In this document: in pieces, positions 23,693 through 33,600 of the stretch
How positions within the stretch are numbered: position 1 is the first letter of the stretch
How the letters are laid out: each line of letters starts with the position of its first letter
Origin: VFZN01 sp963709325
Lineage (GTDB): Bacteria > Acidobacteriota > Vicinamibacteria > Vicinamibacterales > UBA2999
Direction of reading: 5' to 3'
Assembly: GCA_963709325.1 (NCBI GenBank)
Contig: CAVPVV010000003.1
Span: 744,001 to 808,000, forward strand
Length of the DNA: 64,000 nt
The notes under the pieces: generated by a model
Seen by the model: only the letters and a program-made list of their open reading frames with translations
Databases searched by the model: none
Told to the model about the DNA's origin: nothing
Translations under genes and position numbers: made by a program

Positions 23693-24643
23693 ATGCAACT
23701 CACCGGCATTCACCACCTCACCGCGATCTCCGCCGCGATCAAGGACAATCATCGCTTCTACACCCGCACCATGGGCATGCGCCTGGTCAAGCGGTCGGTG
23801 AACCAGGACGACGTGAAGGCCTATCACCTGTTCTACGCAGACGCGAAAGGCAGTCCGGGTACGGACCTGACGTTCTTCGACTGGCCGGTCCCGCGCGAGC
23901 GCCGCGGGACCCGGAGCATCGTCCGCACATCCCTCCGCGTGAACGGCGAGCCTGCGCTGAAGTGGTGGGGGCAACGATTCGCCGAGCTACAGGTGAACCA
24001 TGGCGAGATCGTCGAACGCGATCGCCGCCTCACTCTCCAGTTCGAAGATCCCGAAGGGCAGCGTCTCGCGCTGGTCGACGACGGCGGCGCCGGCGATCCA
24101 CCGGTACCGTGGGATCGGAGCCCGATTCCCGTTCAGTATCAGATCCGCGGACTCGGCCCGATCGTCATCAGCGTTCCGACCCTGAAGCCGACCGACGCGC
24201 TGTTGACCCGCGTCTTCAACATGCGCCTCATCCGCGATTGTTCGCATCCCGATAATCCGGGCACGACGGTGCATGTCTTCGAGATGGGCGATGGTGGGCC
24301 GCAGGCCGAGCTGCACGTTGCGGTGCAGCCCGACTTGCCGCCATCGGGCCAGGGGGCCGGCGGCGTCCATCACGTGGCATTCCGGACGCCCGACGGCAAC
24401 TACGACGCGTGGGCCGACCGCTTGAACGAGTTCGATATTCCTAACAGCGGCAAGGTCGATCGGTTCTGGTTTCGCAGCCTGTACGTGCGCGAGCCGAACG
24501 GCGTACTGTTCGAGATCGCGACCGACGGGCCCGGGTTCGCCGTGGATGAGGATCCCGAGACGCTTGGCGAAAAGGTGGTGCTCCCGCCGTTCCTGGAACC
24601 CTACCGGGGCCAGATCGTCGCCAATCTGAAGCCAATTGACTGA
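23693..24643 (+). CDS. VOC-family ring-cleaving dioxygenase
   Basis: 316 residues from the ATG at 23693; longer in-frame readings add an unrelated Arg-rich leader. It has two VOC modules. The first opens MQLTGIHHLTAISAAI with NHRFYTRTMGMRLVKRSVNQ. The second contains GAGGVHHVAFRTPDGNYDAW and ends SLYVREPNGVLFEIATDGPG. The metal ligands would be His (IHHL), His (VHHV) and Glu (LFEIA). This layout fits the MhqO/PcpA-like Fe(II) extradiol dioxygenases acting on hydroquinones. It is transcribed divergently from the ArsR-SRPBCC pair, so it may share control. The substrate is uncertain. Confidence 0.88.
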   Translation: MQLTGIHHLTAISAAIKDNHRFYTRTMGMRLVKRSVNQDDVKAYHLFYADAKGSPGTDLTFFDWPVPRERRGTRSIVRTSLRVNGEPALKWWGQRFAELQVNHGEIVERDRRLTLQFEDPEGQRLALVDDGGAGDPPVPWDRSPIPVQYQIRGLGPIVISVPTLKPTDALLTRVFNMRLIRDCSHPDNPGTTVHVFEMGDGGPQAELHVAVQPDLPPSGQGAGGVHHVAFRTPDGNYDAWADRLNEFDIPNSGKVDRFWFRSLYVREPNGVLFEIATDGPGFAVDEDPETLGEKVVLPPFLEPYRGQIVANLKPID

Positions 24644-24674
24644 GCCGGCCCGCCTCTCGACGGGCTCACCGGCT
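24643..24674. terminator. Candidate bidirectional terminator hairpin
   Basis: Nested inverted repeat between convergent genes: AGCCGG (24643-24648) with CCGGCT (24669-24674), and inside it CCCG with CGGG. There is no long T tract on either strand. Confidence 0.5.
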
Positions 24675-24679
24675 TGACT

Positions 24680-26179
24680 CTATCGGTAGCTGAGGGACCA
24701 GGTACAGGAGAGCGTGCCCGACGAGCCGCCAGGCTGCTGCGGCGAGTCGCCGCCGCTGGTCGGCCGGCTCCAGGTGCCTGTCACGTTCGTCGCCGTCGAG
24801 GAACTGGCGGAGAACGGCGGGAAGTCAATCTCATAAAGATCGAAGGATGTGGGTGTGCCCGCGATGCCGGCCCGAATGATGATGCCGGTGGTCGTCCGAT
24901 CGAAGCCGGTGATGCCGGTTGACGCGATAACGGTGGCTGAAAAATCGGTACGGGCGGCCGCGTTGATCGTCCAGCTCTTGCCGACACCGCCGCCCGATCC
25001 CTGTGCAGTCCATACGACCGGGTAGTTGGTGCGCGCGCTGCTCACCACCTGTGGCGGCCCGCCGACAAACCAGGTCTGGACTTCGTCGTGATGGTAGGCG
25101 CTCGGGCCGACAATGGCGAGACGGCACACGATCTCGCCGGCCCATCCCGGTGCACTACCCACGGTCAACAGGATTTCGTTCGACGAAGGCGAGATGAACG
25201 CCGGCGCACCGCAGTCGGGGCTCTTCGCGTACAGGCGGATGAAGTAGGAGCCCGCCGTCACGTTCGACGCGCTCAGAGTGAGGGCGGTGCTGCCCGTGTC
25301 GAAGTTGGCGAGGTTGGCACTGCCCGGGACACTTCCAGCCTGCAAGACATACGAGGTGGGCGTGCCGGTCGCGGGAGGCTGCCACGAGAGCGTGACGTTG
25401 CCGCCAGACTGCGACGCAATGGCCAGGTCTCGCGGCGCGGAAGGACATACCCCGCCGCCTCCGGTGCTCACAATCAGCTGGACCTGGTTCGACGCCGCAC
25501 CGGCGCCGTTTGCATCCATCGCTCGCACGCGCACGTAGTAGGTGCCTGCCGGCACTCCGGGCACCACCAGCGTCGTCTGGGCATTCCCGGTATTGAAATT
25601 CGCCAGGTTTGCCGCGCCGCCAGGTGTGCTCGACGCTTCGACGATGTAGCTGAGTGGTACCCCGGTCGCCGGCGCGGACCATGACAGCGTCACAGTGGGG
25701 CCGCTGGCCAGCACAGGCTGGTTGTTGTTGAGCGACGGCGCGCCGACCGTCACCGCGCTCACAATCAGCTGGACTTCGTTCGACGGCTGGCTGGCACCGC
25801 TCGCGTCACGCGCCCTCACGCGCACGTAGTAGGTGGCGGCCGGAACGCCAGTCACCGTCAGCGACGTCTGTGAACTGCCGGTATCGAAATTCGCCAGATT
25901 CGCCGGACCGCTTGGCGTGCTCGACGCTTCGACGATGTAGCTGAGTGGCACCCCGATGCTCGGCATGGACCACAACAGCGTCACAGTGGGACCGCTGGTT
26001 TGCACCGGCTGGTTGTTATTGAGAATGGGCGCGCCGACCAGAGCTGGCGACGCCCACACAGCCTGCGAAGCGGGTTCGGGGAGCGCCGTGTTGCGCGCGA
26101 GGACATCACCGACGATGCCCGATGTCGCGATAACAGTTGCCAACGCAACCCGCAGTTTCGAATTCGATCGGCTCGTCAT
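24680..26179 (-). CDS. Secreted protein with three fibronectin type III repeats
   Basis: 499 residues with a signal peptide (about 1-29). Three FN3 modules follow: about 48-140, 143-237 and 245-340. Each has the PTVTLLWSMPSIGVPLSYIV-like strand pair and a TYYVRVRA-type strand, and is closed by SNEVQLIVS or a variant. Modules 1 and 2 are nearly identical in long stretches (IVEASSTP, NLANF.TG), so they arose by recent tandem duplication. A C-terminal beta domain (about 345-499) is unrelated and ends CTWSLSYR. The protein is likely extracellular and binds carbohydrate or protein. No catalytic domain is seen. Confidence 0.82.
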   Translation of the reverse strand: MTSRSNSKLRVALATVIATSGIVGDVLARNTALPEPASQAVWASPALVGAPILNNNQPVQTSGPTVTLLWSMPSIGVPLSYIVEASSTPSGPANLANFDTGSSQTSLTVTGVPAATYYVRVRARDASGASQPSNEVQLIVSAVTVGAPSLNNNQPVLASGPTVTLSWSAPATGVPLSYIVEASSTPGGAANLANFNTGNAQTTLVVPGVPAGTYYVRVRAMDANGAGAASNQVQLIVSTGGGGVCPSAPRDLAIASQSGGNVTLSWQPPATGTPTSYVLQAGSVPGSANLANFDTGSTALTLSASNVTAGSYFIRLYAKSPDCGAPAFISPSSNEILLTVGSAPGWAGEIVCRLAIVGPSAYHHDEVQTWFVGGPPQVVSSARTNYPVVWTAQGSGGGVGKSWTINAAARTDFSATVIASTGITGFDRTTTGIIIRAGIAGTPTSFDLYEIDFPPFSASSSTATNVTGTWSRPTSGGDSPQQPGGSSGTLSCTWSLSYR

Positions 26180-26250
26180 GGCTTCGCCTGTCGTCCGCGC
26201 GTATTACGCAGCGGGACGCTACCACCTCGAATTCGCCGCGGTCAACCCAG

Positions 26251-26279
26251 CATCCGGGTGCGCGCCGCACACCCGGATG
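26251..26279. terminator. Strong hairpin between two secreted-protein genes
   Basis: Perfect 10-bp arms CATCCGGGTG (26251-26260) and CACCCGGATG (26270-26279) with a 9-base loop, 17 bp after the stop of the minus-strand gene ending at 26297. It would terminate that gene, although no T tract follows. Confidence 0.55.
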
Positions 26280-26296
26280 TGATGAATTCGGCTCGC

Positions 26297-26809
26297 CTAT
26301 TCCCCCGAGCGGCCGCGCGACACTTGCTTCTTGTAGATCCGGCTCTCGACAGCACCCGCCCCGGTCACGATCGCTCGAATCTCGGTCCCGTCATCGTCGA
26401 CGACGAAGTCCAGGTTGACAGTGCTGCCGAAGGGCAGCACGAAGAGCGTCATCGAGCCGGTGCAATCCGGATTCACCGCATACGTGCCGTGCACGGTCGC
26501 CCGGACAATGTTGCCGTTCGCGCTCAGGGTCGCGGTGGCATCGGTGCCGCCGTCGCCGTCGAAAGTCTGGCGGCCGACTTCAGCGAAGGGACCAGCAAAC
26601 GGGGCCGGGAGCGCGAGCAGCGTCCCGACGCTGGTAAATCCAAAGCTGCCCTGCAGGCTGGCGTTCGAGCAGGCCGGCCCATGCCCGCCAGGATCGCGAC
26701 CGGTGGCGAGCGGCTCGCCCCGTTCGGGAGTGCCGGACGCCTCCATCGCGGTTGTCAACCCGGCGATCAGGCCGGCCGTCAACAGTCCCCTGACCAGATG
26801 TTTCACCAT
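26297..26809 (-). CDS. Small exported protein of unknown function
   Basis: 170 residues. The signal peptide is about 1-24 (LVRGLLTAGLIAGLTTAMEA). The mature part begins near GPACSNASLQGSFGFTSVGT and runs through SANGNIVRATVHGTYAVNPD to CTGSMTLFVLPFGSTVNLDF. The C-S-N-A-S-L-x-G-S-F-G pattern with a partner Cys near TYAVNPDCTG recurs in exported beta-barrel-like proteins of soil bacteria. I cannot name a function. It is divergent from the ECF sigma gene and followed by a strong hairpin. Confidence 0.6.
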   Translation of the reverse strand: MVKHLVRGLLTAGLIAGLTTAMEASGTPERGEPLATGRDPGGHGPACSNASLQGSFGFTSVGTLLALPAPFAGPFAEVGRQTFDGDGGTDATATLSANGNIVRATVHGTYAVNPDCTGSMTLFVLPFGSTVNLDFVVDDDGTEIRAIVTGAGAVESRIYKKQVSRGRSGE

Positions 26810-26921
26810 ACCGTCGGCTCCTTTCGCGGTCGCCCCAGCGACCCCTTATCTGGATAGGCGCAAAAGCCCCGGCGGAACTATCAGTCGAACAGATAGCGAA
26901 GACGTATACTCAGCCAGCGGC

Positions 26922-27545
26922 ATGATGCATCCGGACGCGACCGCGCGTGACACGGTTCGCGGCGACGTCACCACCCTCCTCCGCGCCTGGAGCGACGGTG
27001 ATCAGCACGCGCTCGCTCAGCTGACACCGATCGTGTACGTCGAGCTCCACCGGCTGGCGCGGCACTACATGAAACGCGAGCGTGCCGGCCACAGCCTGCA
27101 GACGACGGCACTGGTCAACGAAGCCTACGTCCGGCTGGTGGATTACACGCGCATGCACTGGCAGGACCGCGCCCATTTCCTGGCCGTCTCGGCCCAGGCG
27201 ATGCGGCGCATCCTCGTCGATCACGCGCGGCGGCGCAATGTGAAGCGCGGCGCGGATCTCGAGCATGTCTCGCTCGACGAAGCGGTCGTCATCGGCCCCG
27301 ATCGCTCCAGCGATTTCGTGTCCCTGGACGATGCCCTCAACGCGCTGGCCGAGCGGGCGCCACGCAAGGCGCAGGTGGTCGAGCTGCGGTTCTTCGGCGG
27401 CCTGAGCGTCGACGAGACCGCCGAAGTACTCCACGTCTCGGCGATCACCGTGATGCGCGAATGGAAGTCGGCGAAAGCCTGGTTGTATCGCGAGCTGACC
27501 GGCGGGAATGGGCATGGACCCCGAACGCTGGAATCACGTCGATAG
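26922..27545 (+). CDS. ECF-type RNA polymerase sigma factor (TIGR02999-like)
   Basis: 207 residues from the ATG at 26922. The longer in-frame reading from 26415 overlaps the minus-strand exported protein and is rejected. Sigma region 2 is TLLRAWSDGDQHALAQLTPI through LVNEAYVRLVDYTRMHWQDR. Region 4 is LAERAPRKAQVVELRFFGGL then SVDETAEVLHVSAITVMREW. The insert VDHARRRNVKRGADLEHVSL is typical of this subgroup, which is common in Acidobacteria and Planctomycetes. Its 3' end overlaps the kinase gene by 38 bp, so kinase and sigma are coupled. No anti-sigma gene is adjacent; phosphorylation by the kinase is a plausible control. Confidence 0.9.
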   Translation: MMHPDATARDTVRGDVTTLLRAWSDGDQHALAQLTPIVYVELHRLARHYMKRERAGHSLQTTALVNEAYVRLVDYTRMHWQDRAHFLAVSAQAMRRILVDHARRRNVKRGADLEHVSLDEAVVIGPDRSSDFVSLDDALNALAERAPRKAQVVELRFFGGLSVDETAEVLHVSAITVMREWKSAKAWLYRELTGGNGHGPRTLESRR

Positions 27546-30500
27546 GCTGCTGCAGTCGGTGCTCGACCGTCCCTTGGCTGAGCGCGACCTGTTTCTGCAG
27601 GACGCCTGCCGCGGCGACGGGCCGCTGGAGCACGAAATCCGTTCGCTCATCGCTGCTCACGACCGCGCCGGCGAGTTTCTTGGCGCTCCGGCGATCGACC
27701 TGGCGGCACGCCAGATCAGCGGACCGGACGTCAATGAGGGTGAGATCGGCGGCGATCCGTTGATCGGTCAGACGTTCTCGCACTACTGCATCGCCGGAAA
27801 GCTGGGCGGCGGCGGCATGGGCGTCGTCTACAGTGCCGAGGACGCCCGGCTGCAGCGCCCCGTCGCGCTGAAATTCCTCACGCCGGAGCTGGCCGGCGAC
27901 CTAGACGCGGTGACCCGGTTCCGCCGGGAAGCGCGCGCCGCCTCGGCGCTCAATCATCCGAACATCTGCACCATTTACGACATCGGCGAACGGGACGGCC
28001 GCGCGTTCCTGGTCATGGAGCTTCTCGACGGGTCGACGCTCAAGCATCGCATCGGCGCTCGCCCGCTCCCTCTCGAGCTGCTGCTGCCGATGGCCATCGA
28101 GATGGCCGACGCGCTCGAGGCCGCGCACGCTGCCGGGATCATCCACCGCGACCTCAAGCCGGCAAACCTCTTCGTGACCGGCCGTGGGCACGTGAAGATC
28201 CTCGACTTCGGACTGGCGAAGGTCCGGCCGATCGCTGGCGACGGAGCGCAGTTGACGACGACCGCATGGAGCATGACCAATCCTGGCAGTGCCGTCGGGA
28301 CGCTCGGCTACATGTCGCCCGAGCAGGTTCGTGGGCAGGAAGTCGACGCCCGCACCGACCTGTTTTCGATGGGCGTCGTGCTCTACGAAATGGCGACCGG
28401 CACCATGGCCTTCCGCGGCGAGACTGCCGGAGTAATCTTCGATGCGATCCTCAACCGCGCGCCGGTCCCGCTCGCGCAGGTCGACGCCGCCCTGCCGCCG
28501 GAGCTGCAGCGGATCATCGACAGATGCCTGGAGAAGGACAGGGCGGATCGCTATCCGGATGCCGCTGCGCTTCGTAGTGATCTGGAGCGGCTGAAGCACG
28601 ATCGCGATTCGGGTCGTCAGTCGTCCCCCGCGGTCAATGAGCGCAAACCGCCGGGAACATGGCGGTGGAAAGCATGGGGATCGGCGGCGGCGCTGGTCGT
28701 TGCTGCTCTCGTCGGCGGCAGGTTATACCTCCAGCGGCCGCCACAGCTGACCGACAGGGACACGATCCTCCTCGCCGACTTCACCAACCGCACCGGCGAT
28801 GAGGTATTCGATGAAACGTTACGGCAGGGACTGGCCGTGCAGCTCGAACAATCGCCGTTCCTCAGCCTCGTCTCCGACGATCGAATCCGAAGCACGCTCC
28901 GGTTGATGGACCAGCCGGCCGAGACGCGGTTGACTCCCGAGGTCGCGCAAGCCGTCTGCGTCCGGACGTCGAGTCGCGCGGTGCTCGAGGGCTCGATCGC
29001 GACGCTGGGCAGCCAGTACGTCCTCGGCATTCGCGCCAGGAACTGCGCCACCGGCGCCATCCTCGCCGACGAGCAGACGCAGGCGGCGCGGAAGGAGGAC
29101 GTGCTCAACGCCCTCAGCCAGGTGGCGAACCGGTTTCGGACGCGCGTCGGTGAATCGCTCGCGCTCGTCGAAAAATACTCGACGCCGCTCGAGGAAGCGA
29201 CGACGCCGTCGCTCGAAGCTCTGAAGGCCTACAGCGCCGGGACCCGGCTGGAAGCCTCGGTCGGCCACGCTCCGTCCAATGCGTCGTTCAAGCGGGCCAT
29301 CGAGCTCGACCCGAACTTCGCCATCGCACATGCCCGGCTCGGCCTCAATTACAGCGTCCTCGGCGAAACCGCGCTGTCCCGCGAGCACACCATCAAGGCC
29401 TACCAGCTCCGGAACCGGGCCAGCGACCTCGAGCGGTTTCTCATCGCGACGATGTACGACCGGCAGGTGACCGGGAACCTGGAACGCGAGCAGCAGACGC
29501 TGGAGTCCTGGATGCAGGCCTATCCTCGCGACCCCCGCCCACCCGGATTGTTGTCGGGGTTCGCCGCGACCAGCACCGGCAGGTATGAGCTGTCGGTCGA
29601 GTCGGCCACCAGGGCGCTCGCGATCGACCCCGGGCAAATGCTGGCGTGGGGAACCAGGACAATGAGCTCGTTCTATCTCGGCCGCGTCGCCGACGCGGAA
29701 GCCATCATCCGGCAGCATCCGGAACGGCCGCTGAACGTGCCGGGATTCCTGATGGTGCCGTATTTCGTTTCCTATCTGAACGACGACCAGGAGAGCATGA
29801 ACGCCCAACGGGCCGCCGCCAAGGGGCAGTCGGGCGGCACCTACGCGGACAACATGCTGGCCCACGTGGACGCGCTCGCGCTCGCCCGTGCCGGCCGGCT
29901 GCGCGAGGCCAGAGTCGCGGCCCGCACCGCCGTCGATCACGCCCGATACGCAGGCGATCGGGAACGCGCGGCCATGTTCCAGGGCGGAGTCGCGGCGTGG
30001 GAGGCGCTCTACGGCAACGCTACTGCCGCTCGGCGTACCGCCAACGAGGTTCTCGAACTCGCCCGGGGGCGCGACGTGAACTACGCCGCCGCCTTCGCCC
30101 TCGCGCTTGCCGGCGATGTGACGCGGGCGCGCCCGATCGCCGACGATTTGGCTCAGTCGTTCCCGGAGGATACGTCGGTGCAGTTCATGTACCTGCCGAC
30201 CCTCCGGGCACTGTTCGCGCTGACCGCCTCGCAGCCCGCGGCCGCCGTCGCCCACCTCGAAGCGGCCCGCCGGTTCGACCTTGCGGTCGGCGGACTCGGC
30301 TTTACCGGGTTCTTCAGCGCGATGTACCCGGTGTACGTTCGGGGCGAGGCATATCTCACCGCCCATCAGCCCAAACAAGCGGCCGCGGAGTTCCAGAAGA
30401 TTCTCGACCACCGGACGATCGTGGTGGCCGACCCGATGGACGCACTGGCGCGCCTCCAGCTCGCCCGGGCGCTGGCCGCCGGCGGTGACGCGGCATCGGC

Positions 30501-30600
30501 CAGGCGCGCTTACGAGGACCTGTTCACGGTGTGGAAGAACGCCGACCCCGACATCCAGGCGCTCGCCGCGGCACGCGCCGAACACGCACAGCTCCGTTAG
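27508..30600 (+). CDS. Receptor serine/threonine kinase with C-terminal TPR sensor domain
   Basis: 1030 residues. The kinase domain spans about 85-365: glycine loop KLGGGGMGVVYSAED, Lys in RPVALKFLTPE, catalytic loop IIHRDLKPANLF, ILDFGLAKV, and activation end TLGYMSPEQVRG. One membrane helix lies near 392-410 (AAALVVAALVGGRLYL). Outside it, a conserved domain begins ILLADFTNRTGDEVFDETLR and TPR-like repeats fill about 590-1030. It senses an external signal and phosphorylates Ser/Thr targets, probably including the overlapping sigma factor. A decayed paralogue with the same plan lies at 43.6-46.5 kb. Confidence 0.93.
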   Translation: MGMDPERWNHVDRLLQSVLDRPLAERDLFLQDACRGDGPLEHEIRSLIAAHDRAGEFLGAPAIDLAARQISGPDVNEGEIGGDPLIGQTFSHYCIAGKLGGGGMGVVYSAEDARLQRPVALKFLTPELAGDLDAVTRFRREARAASALNHPNICTIYDIGERDGRAFLVMELLDGSTLKHRIGARPLPLELLLPMAIEMADALEAAHAAGIIHRDLKPANLFVTGRGHVKILDFGLAKVRPIAGDGAQLTTTAWSMTNPGSAVGTLGYMSPEQVRGQEVDARTDLFSMGVVLYEMATGTMAFRGETAGVIFDAILNRAPVPLAQVDAALPPELQRIIDRCLEKDRADRYPDAAALRSDLERLKHDRDSGRQSSPAVNERKPPGTWRWKAWGSAAALVVAALVGGRLYLQRPPQLTDRDTILLADFTNRTGDEVFDETLRQGLAVQLEQSPFLSLVSDDRIRSTLRLMDQPAETRLTPEVAQAVCVRTSSRAVLEGSIATLGSQYVLGIRARNCATGAILADEQTQAARKEDVLNALSQVANRFRTRVGESLALVEKYSTPLEEATTPSLEALKAYSAGTRLEASVGHAPSNASFKRAIELDPNFAIAHARLGLNYSVLGETALSREHTIKAYQLRNRASDLERFLIATMYDRQVTGNLEREQQTLESWMQAYPRDPRPPGLLSGFAATSTGRYELSVESATRALAIDPGQMLAWGTRTMSSFYLGRVADAEAIIRQHPERPLNVPGFLMVPYFVSYLNDDQESMNAQRAAAKGQSGGTYADNMLAHVDALALARAGRLREARVAARTAVDHARYAGDRERAAMFQGGVAAWEALYGNATAARRTANEVLELARGRDVNYAAAFALALAGDVTRARPIADDLAQSFPEDTSVQFMYLPTLRALFALTASQPAAAVAHLEAARRFDLAVGGLGFTGFFSAMYPVYVRGEAYLTAHQPKQAAAEFQKILDHRTIVVADPMDALARLQLARALAAGGDAASARRAYEDLFTVWKNADPDIQALAAARAEHAQLR

Positions 30601-30629
30601 TGGTCTCTCCCCTGGCGCTTCATTAAGGG

Positions 30630-33600
30630 TTACTTGCTCGTCGAGCCCGGCCCGCCGTCGGGATTCCTGACCACCACCCGCCTCGCCAGCGATCCGATAG
30701 TCGTTACCAGCTCTGCCGGGTCGATCGGTTTGGCGAGATGGATCTGGAAGCCGGCCTGCAGCACCTTCATTCGATCCTCCGATCGAGCGTAGGCGGTCAG
30801 CGCTGCGGCGGGGAGCTCGCGGACGCGCGAATTATCGTGGCGCCTCAGCCGGTCGATGAACGCGAACCCGTCCATCTTCGGCATACCAAGGTCCGCCACG
30901 ATGACGTCGGGGATCTCGAGCACGAGCTTTTCGAGCGCGCTTTCCGCGGATTGCGCTGTCGTCACACGAGCCCCAGCGGCTTCGAGCACTTCGCTGACCA
31001 ACGCCAGCGCGTCCGGCTCGTCGTCGACGGTGAGCACGTGAATCCCGTGGAGACTCTCGGTGCTGACGTTCGCCAAGCTCGATCCTGCGCGCGGGTGGAC
31101 GCGTGGCTTGTCGTCGCGGAGCGTGTGGACGATCATGAGCGGAATCTTGACGCGGAACGTGGCGCCCTGACCCACGCCCGCGCTCGAGGCGTCGATGGTC
31201 CCGCCGTGCATCTCGATCAACTGGCGCGCGATCGACAGGCCCAGCCCAAGCCCGCCGCGTTCGCGCGTGAAGCCGGCGTCCGCCTGCCGAAACCGTTCGA
31301 AGACGTGAGGCAGGAACTCCGGCGGAATGCCGATGCCCGTGTCGCTGACGATCAGCTCGACGTGGGAATTCACGCGCTCGAGCCGCACCTGGGCCCGGCC
31401 GCCGCGATTCGTGAACTTGACAGCGTTCGAGAGCAGGTTCCACAGCACCTGCCTCAGGCGCTCGGGGTCTCCCGAGACCGGCGCTGCGGCCGGATCCAGG
31501 ACGATTTCGACCCGCACACCCTTGGCATCGGCAGCAGGCGCGATCGCATCAACCGCGGTGCGAACGATGGTTGGGAAATCGACCGGTTGGACATTGAGCC
31601 GGATCTTGCCTGACACGATCCGCGAGATGTCGAGGACGTCCTCGACAATCTGGGTCAACGAGGTTGCGTTTCGTTCGATCGTGTCGATGGCCTTTTCCCT
31701 CCGGTCCGGGGCGATGATGCCGGTCCGCAGCATTCGCGAGTAGCCCAGAATCGCGTTCAGCGGCGTCCGGAGCTCGTGCGACAGGCTGGCGAGGAACTCG
31801 TCCTTCACGCGGCTCGCGTCCTGGACGCTCATGTACAGCCTGGCGTTTTCGAGCGCGACCGACGCCCACGCGGCGATGCCGACGGCAATTCGCTCGTGGT
31901 GCGCATCGAACCTTCCAACCGCTGAATGCCCGAAGAACAGCCCGCCGATGACTTCGGCGCCTCTGCCCTTGACCGGAACCGCGAGATAGCTGCGGACCGG
32001 GAGGTGTCCAGGCGGCATGCCGTGGTAGGGCGCGTTGTGACCGTATCTCGGGTCCTTGGTGATATCGGCGCTGCGGACGACACCGGTTCCCTTGAACGTC
32101 GGCTCGAATACCTCGGTGTTGCGCGGCATGGGGAACTTCGAGAACGCGTCGCGCGACACGCCTGAGATCGTGTACAGCGTGTAGTTCTCCCCGCGCTCGT
32201 CGATCACGTTGTAGAAGAAAGCACCGAACTCGGCGGTCGTCAACTGCGTCGCGGCGTCGGTGACCGCCTGGACCACCTTGTCGCGATCGAGATCCGAGGC
32301 GACGATCGCTCCGACGTTGTTGAGCGTTTCGGTGACCGCCGCGTTCTCTTCGATCAATCGGACCCGCTCGGCTTCGGCCTGGCGGATTGCCGTGATGTCG
32401 CGTCCGATCTTCGAGGCGCCGATGATCCGGCCGGAGTCGTCCCGCACCGGCGAGATCGTGAGCGCGATGTCGAGCCGCCGGCCGTCTTTGGTCACCCGGA
32501 CGGTCTCGAAGTGCTCGACCCGCTCGCCGCGTCCGAGGCGCGCGAGGATTTCGTCCTCTTCCGACTGGCGATCGGGAGGGACCAGGATCCGGACGTTCTT
32601 GCCGATGAGATCCTCGGACGAGTAGCCGAACAATCGCTCTGTCGCGGGGTTGCACCACTGGATGACGCCGTCGAGACTCTTGGCGATGATCGCATCGTCA
32701 GCCGAGTCTACGAGGGCGGCCAGGTGCGCCTTTGCAGCGGCCGCTCGTCTCTGTTCGGAGATGTCACGGAAATAGCAGACGAGGCCAAACCGGCCGTCCG
32801 GCAGCGTGATCCGATCGACGCGCCATTCGTAGTACTCGAACGCTTCGCGATCGATTCGGAATCCACCGCCTTCCGACGCGAGGTACGGTTCGCCGGTGTC
32901 GAGCGTGTGGCGAAAGATGGCGACCATCTCGTCCGCAAGCTCCTTCGGCCACAGCCGGTGCGTGACCTCGTCAAAGTCTTGCCCGACGAATCCGCCCGGG
33001 ATCTCCGCGAACACGGGAAGCGCCACCGGATTGGCTTCGATGATCCGGAAGTCGGCATCGACGAGATACACGCCGAGCGGCGCCTGGTTGAGCAGGGTCT
33101 GGTGCTGGTCCCGCTGGTATCGCAAGACCCGTTCGGTCTCCTGCCGGAGACGCGCCAGCCGGAGTTGTGAGCCGACGCAGGCGAGCAACTCGCGCGCGCT
33201 GAACGGCTTGACGAGGTACTCGTCGGCGCCGGCCTTCAGCCCTTCGATGCGCGACTCCTCACCGGCCCGCGCCGACAGGAGGACGACCGGTATGGACTGG
33301 GTGCGCTGATCGCCGCGGACGGCGGCGAGTAGTCCAAAGCCGTCCAGTTCCGGCATCATCACGTCGCTCAGCACCAGATCGGGCGCCTCCTCCCCGATGC
33401 GATCGAGCGCGGCGCGGCCGTCGGCGACGACCTCGACGCGATAGTACGGACCGAGAATCCGGGCCAGGTAGTCCCGCATGTCGGCGTTGTCATCGGCAAC
33501 CAGGATCCGCGCATTTGCGTCCGAATCGCCTCCTGCGGGCGATGCCGGCGCGAGCGAGTCGGCAAGCGACCGAACGGCAGGCGCGGCGCCGGGCAGCCAT

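Noticed and set aside
26415..26921. N-terminal extension of the ECF sigma factor
   Set aside because: This part overlaps the exported protein on the other strand and has no sigma features; region 2 starts after the ATG at 26922.
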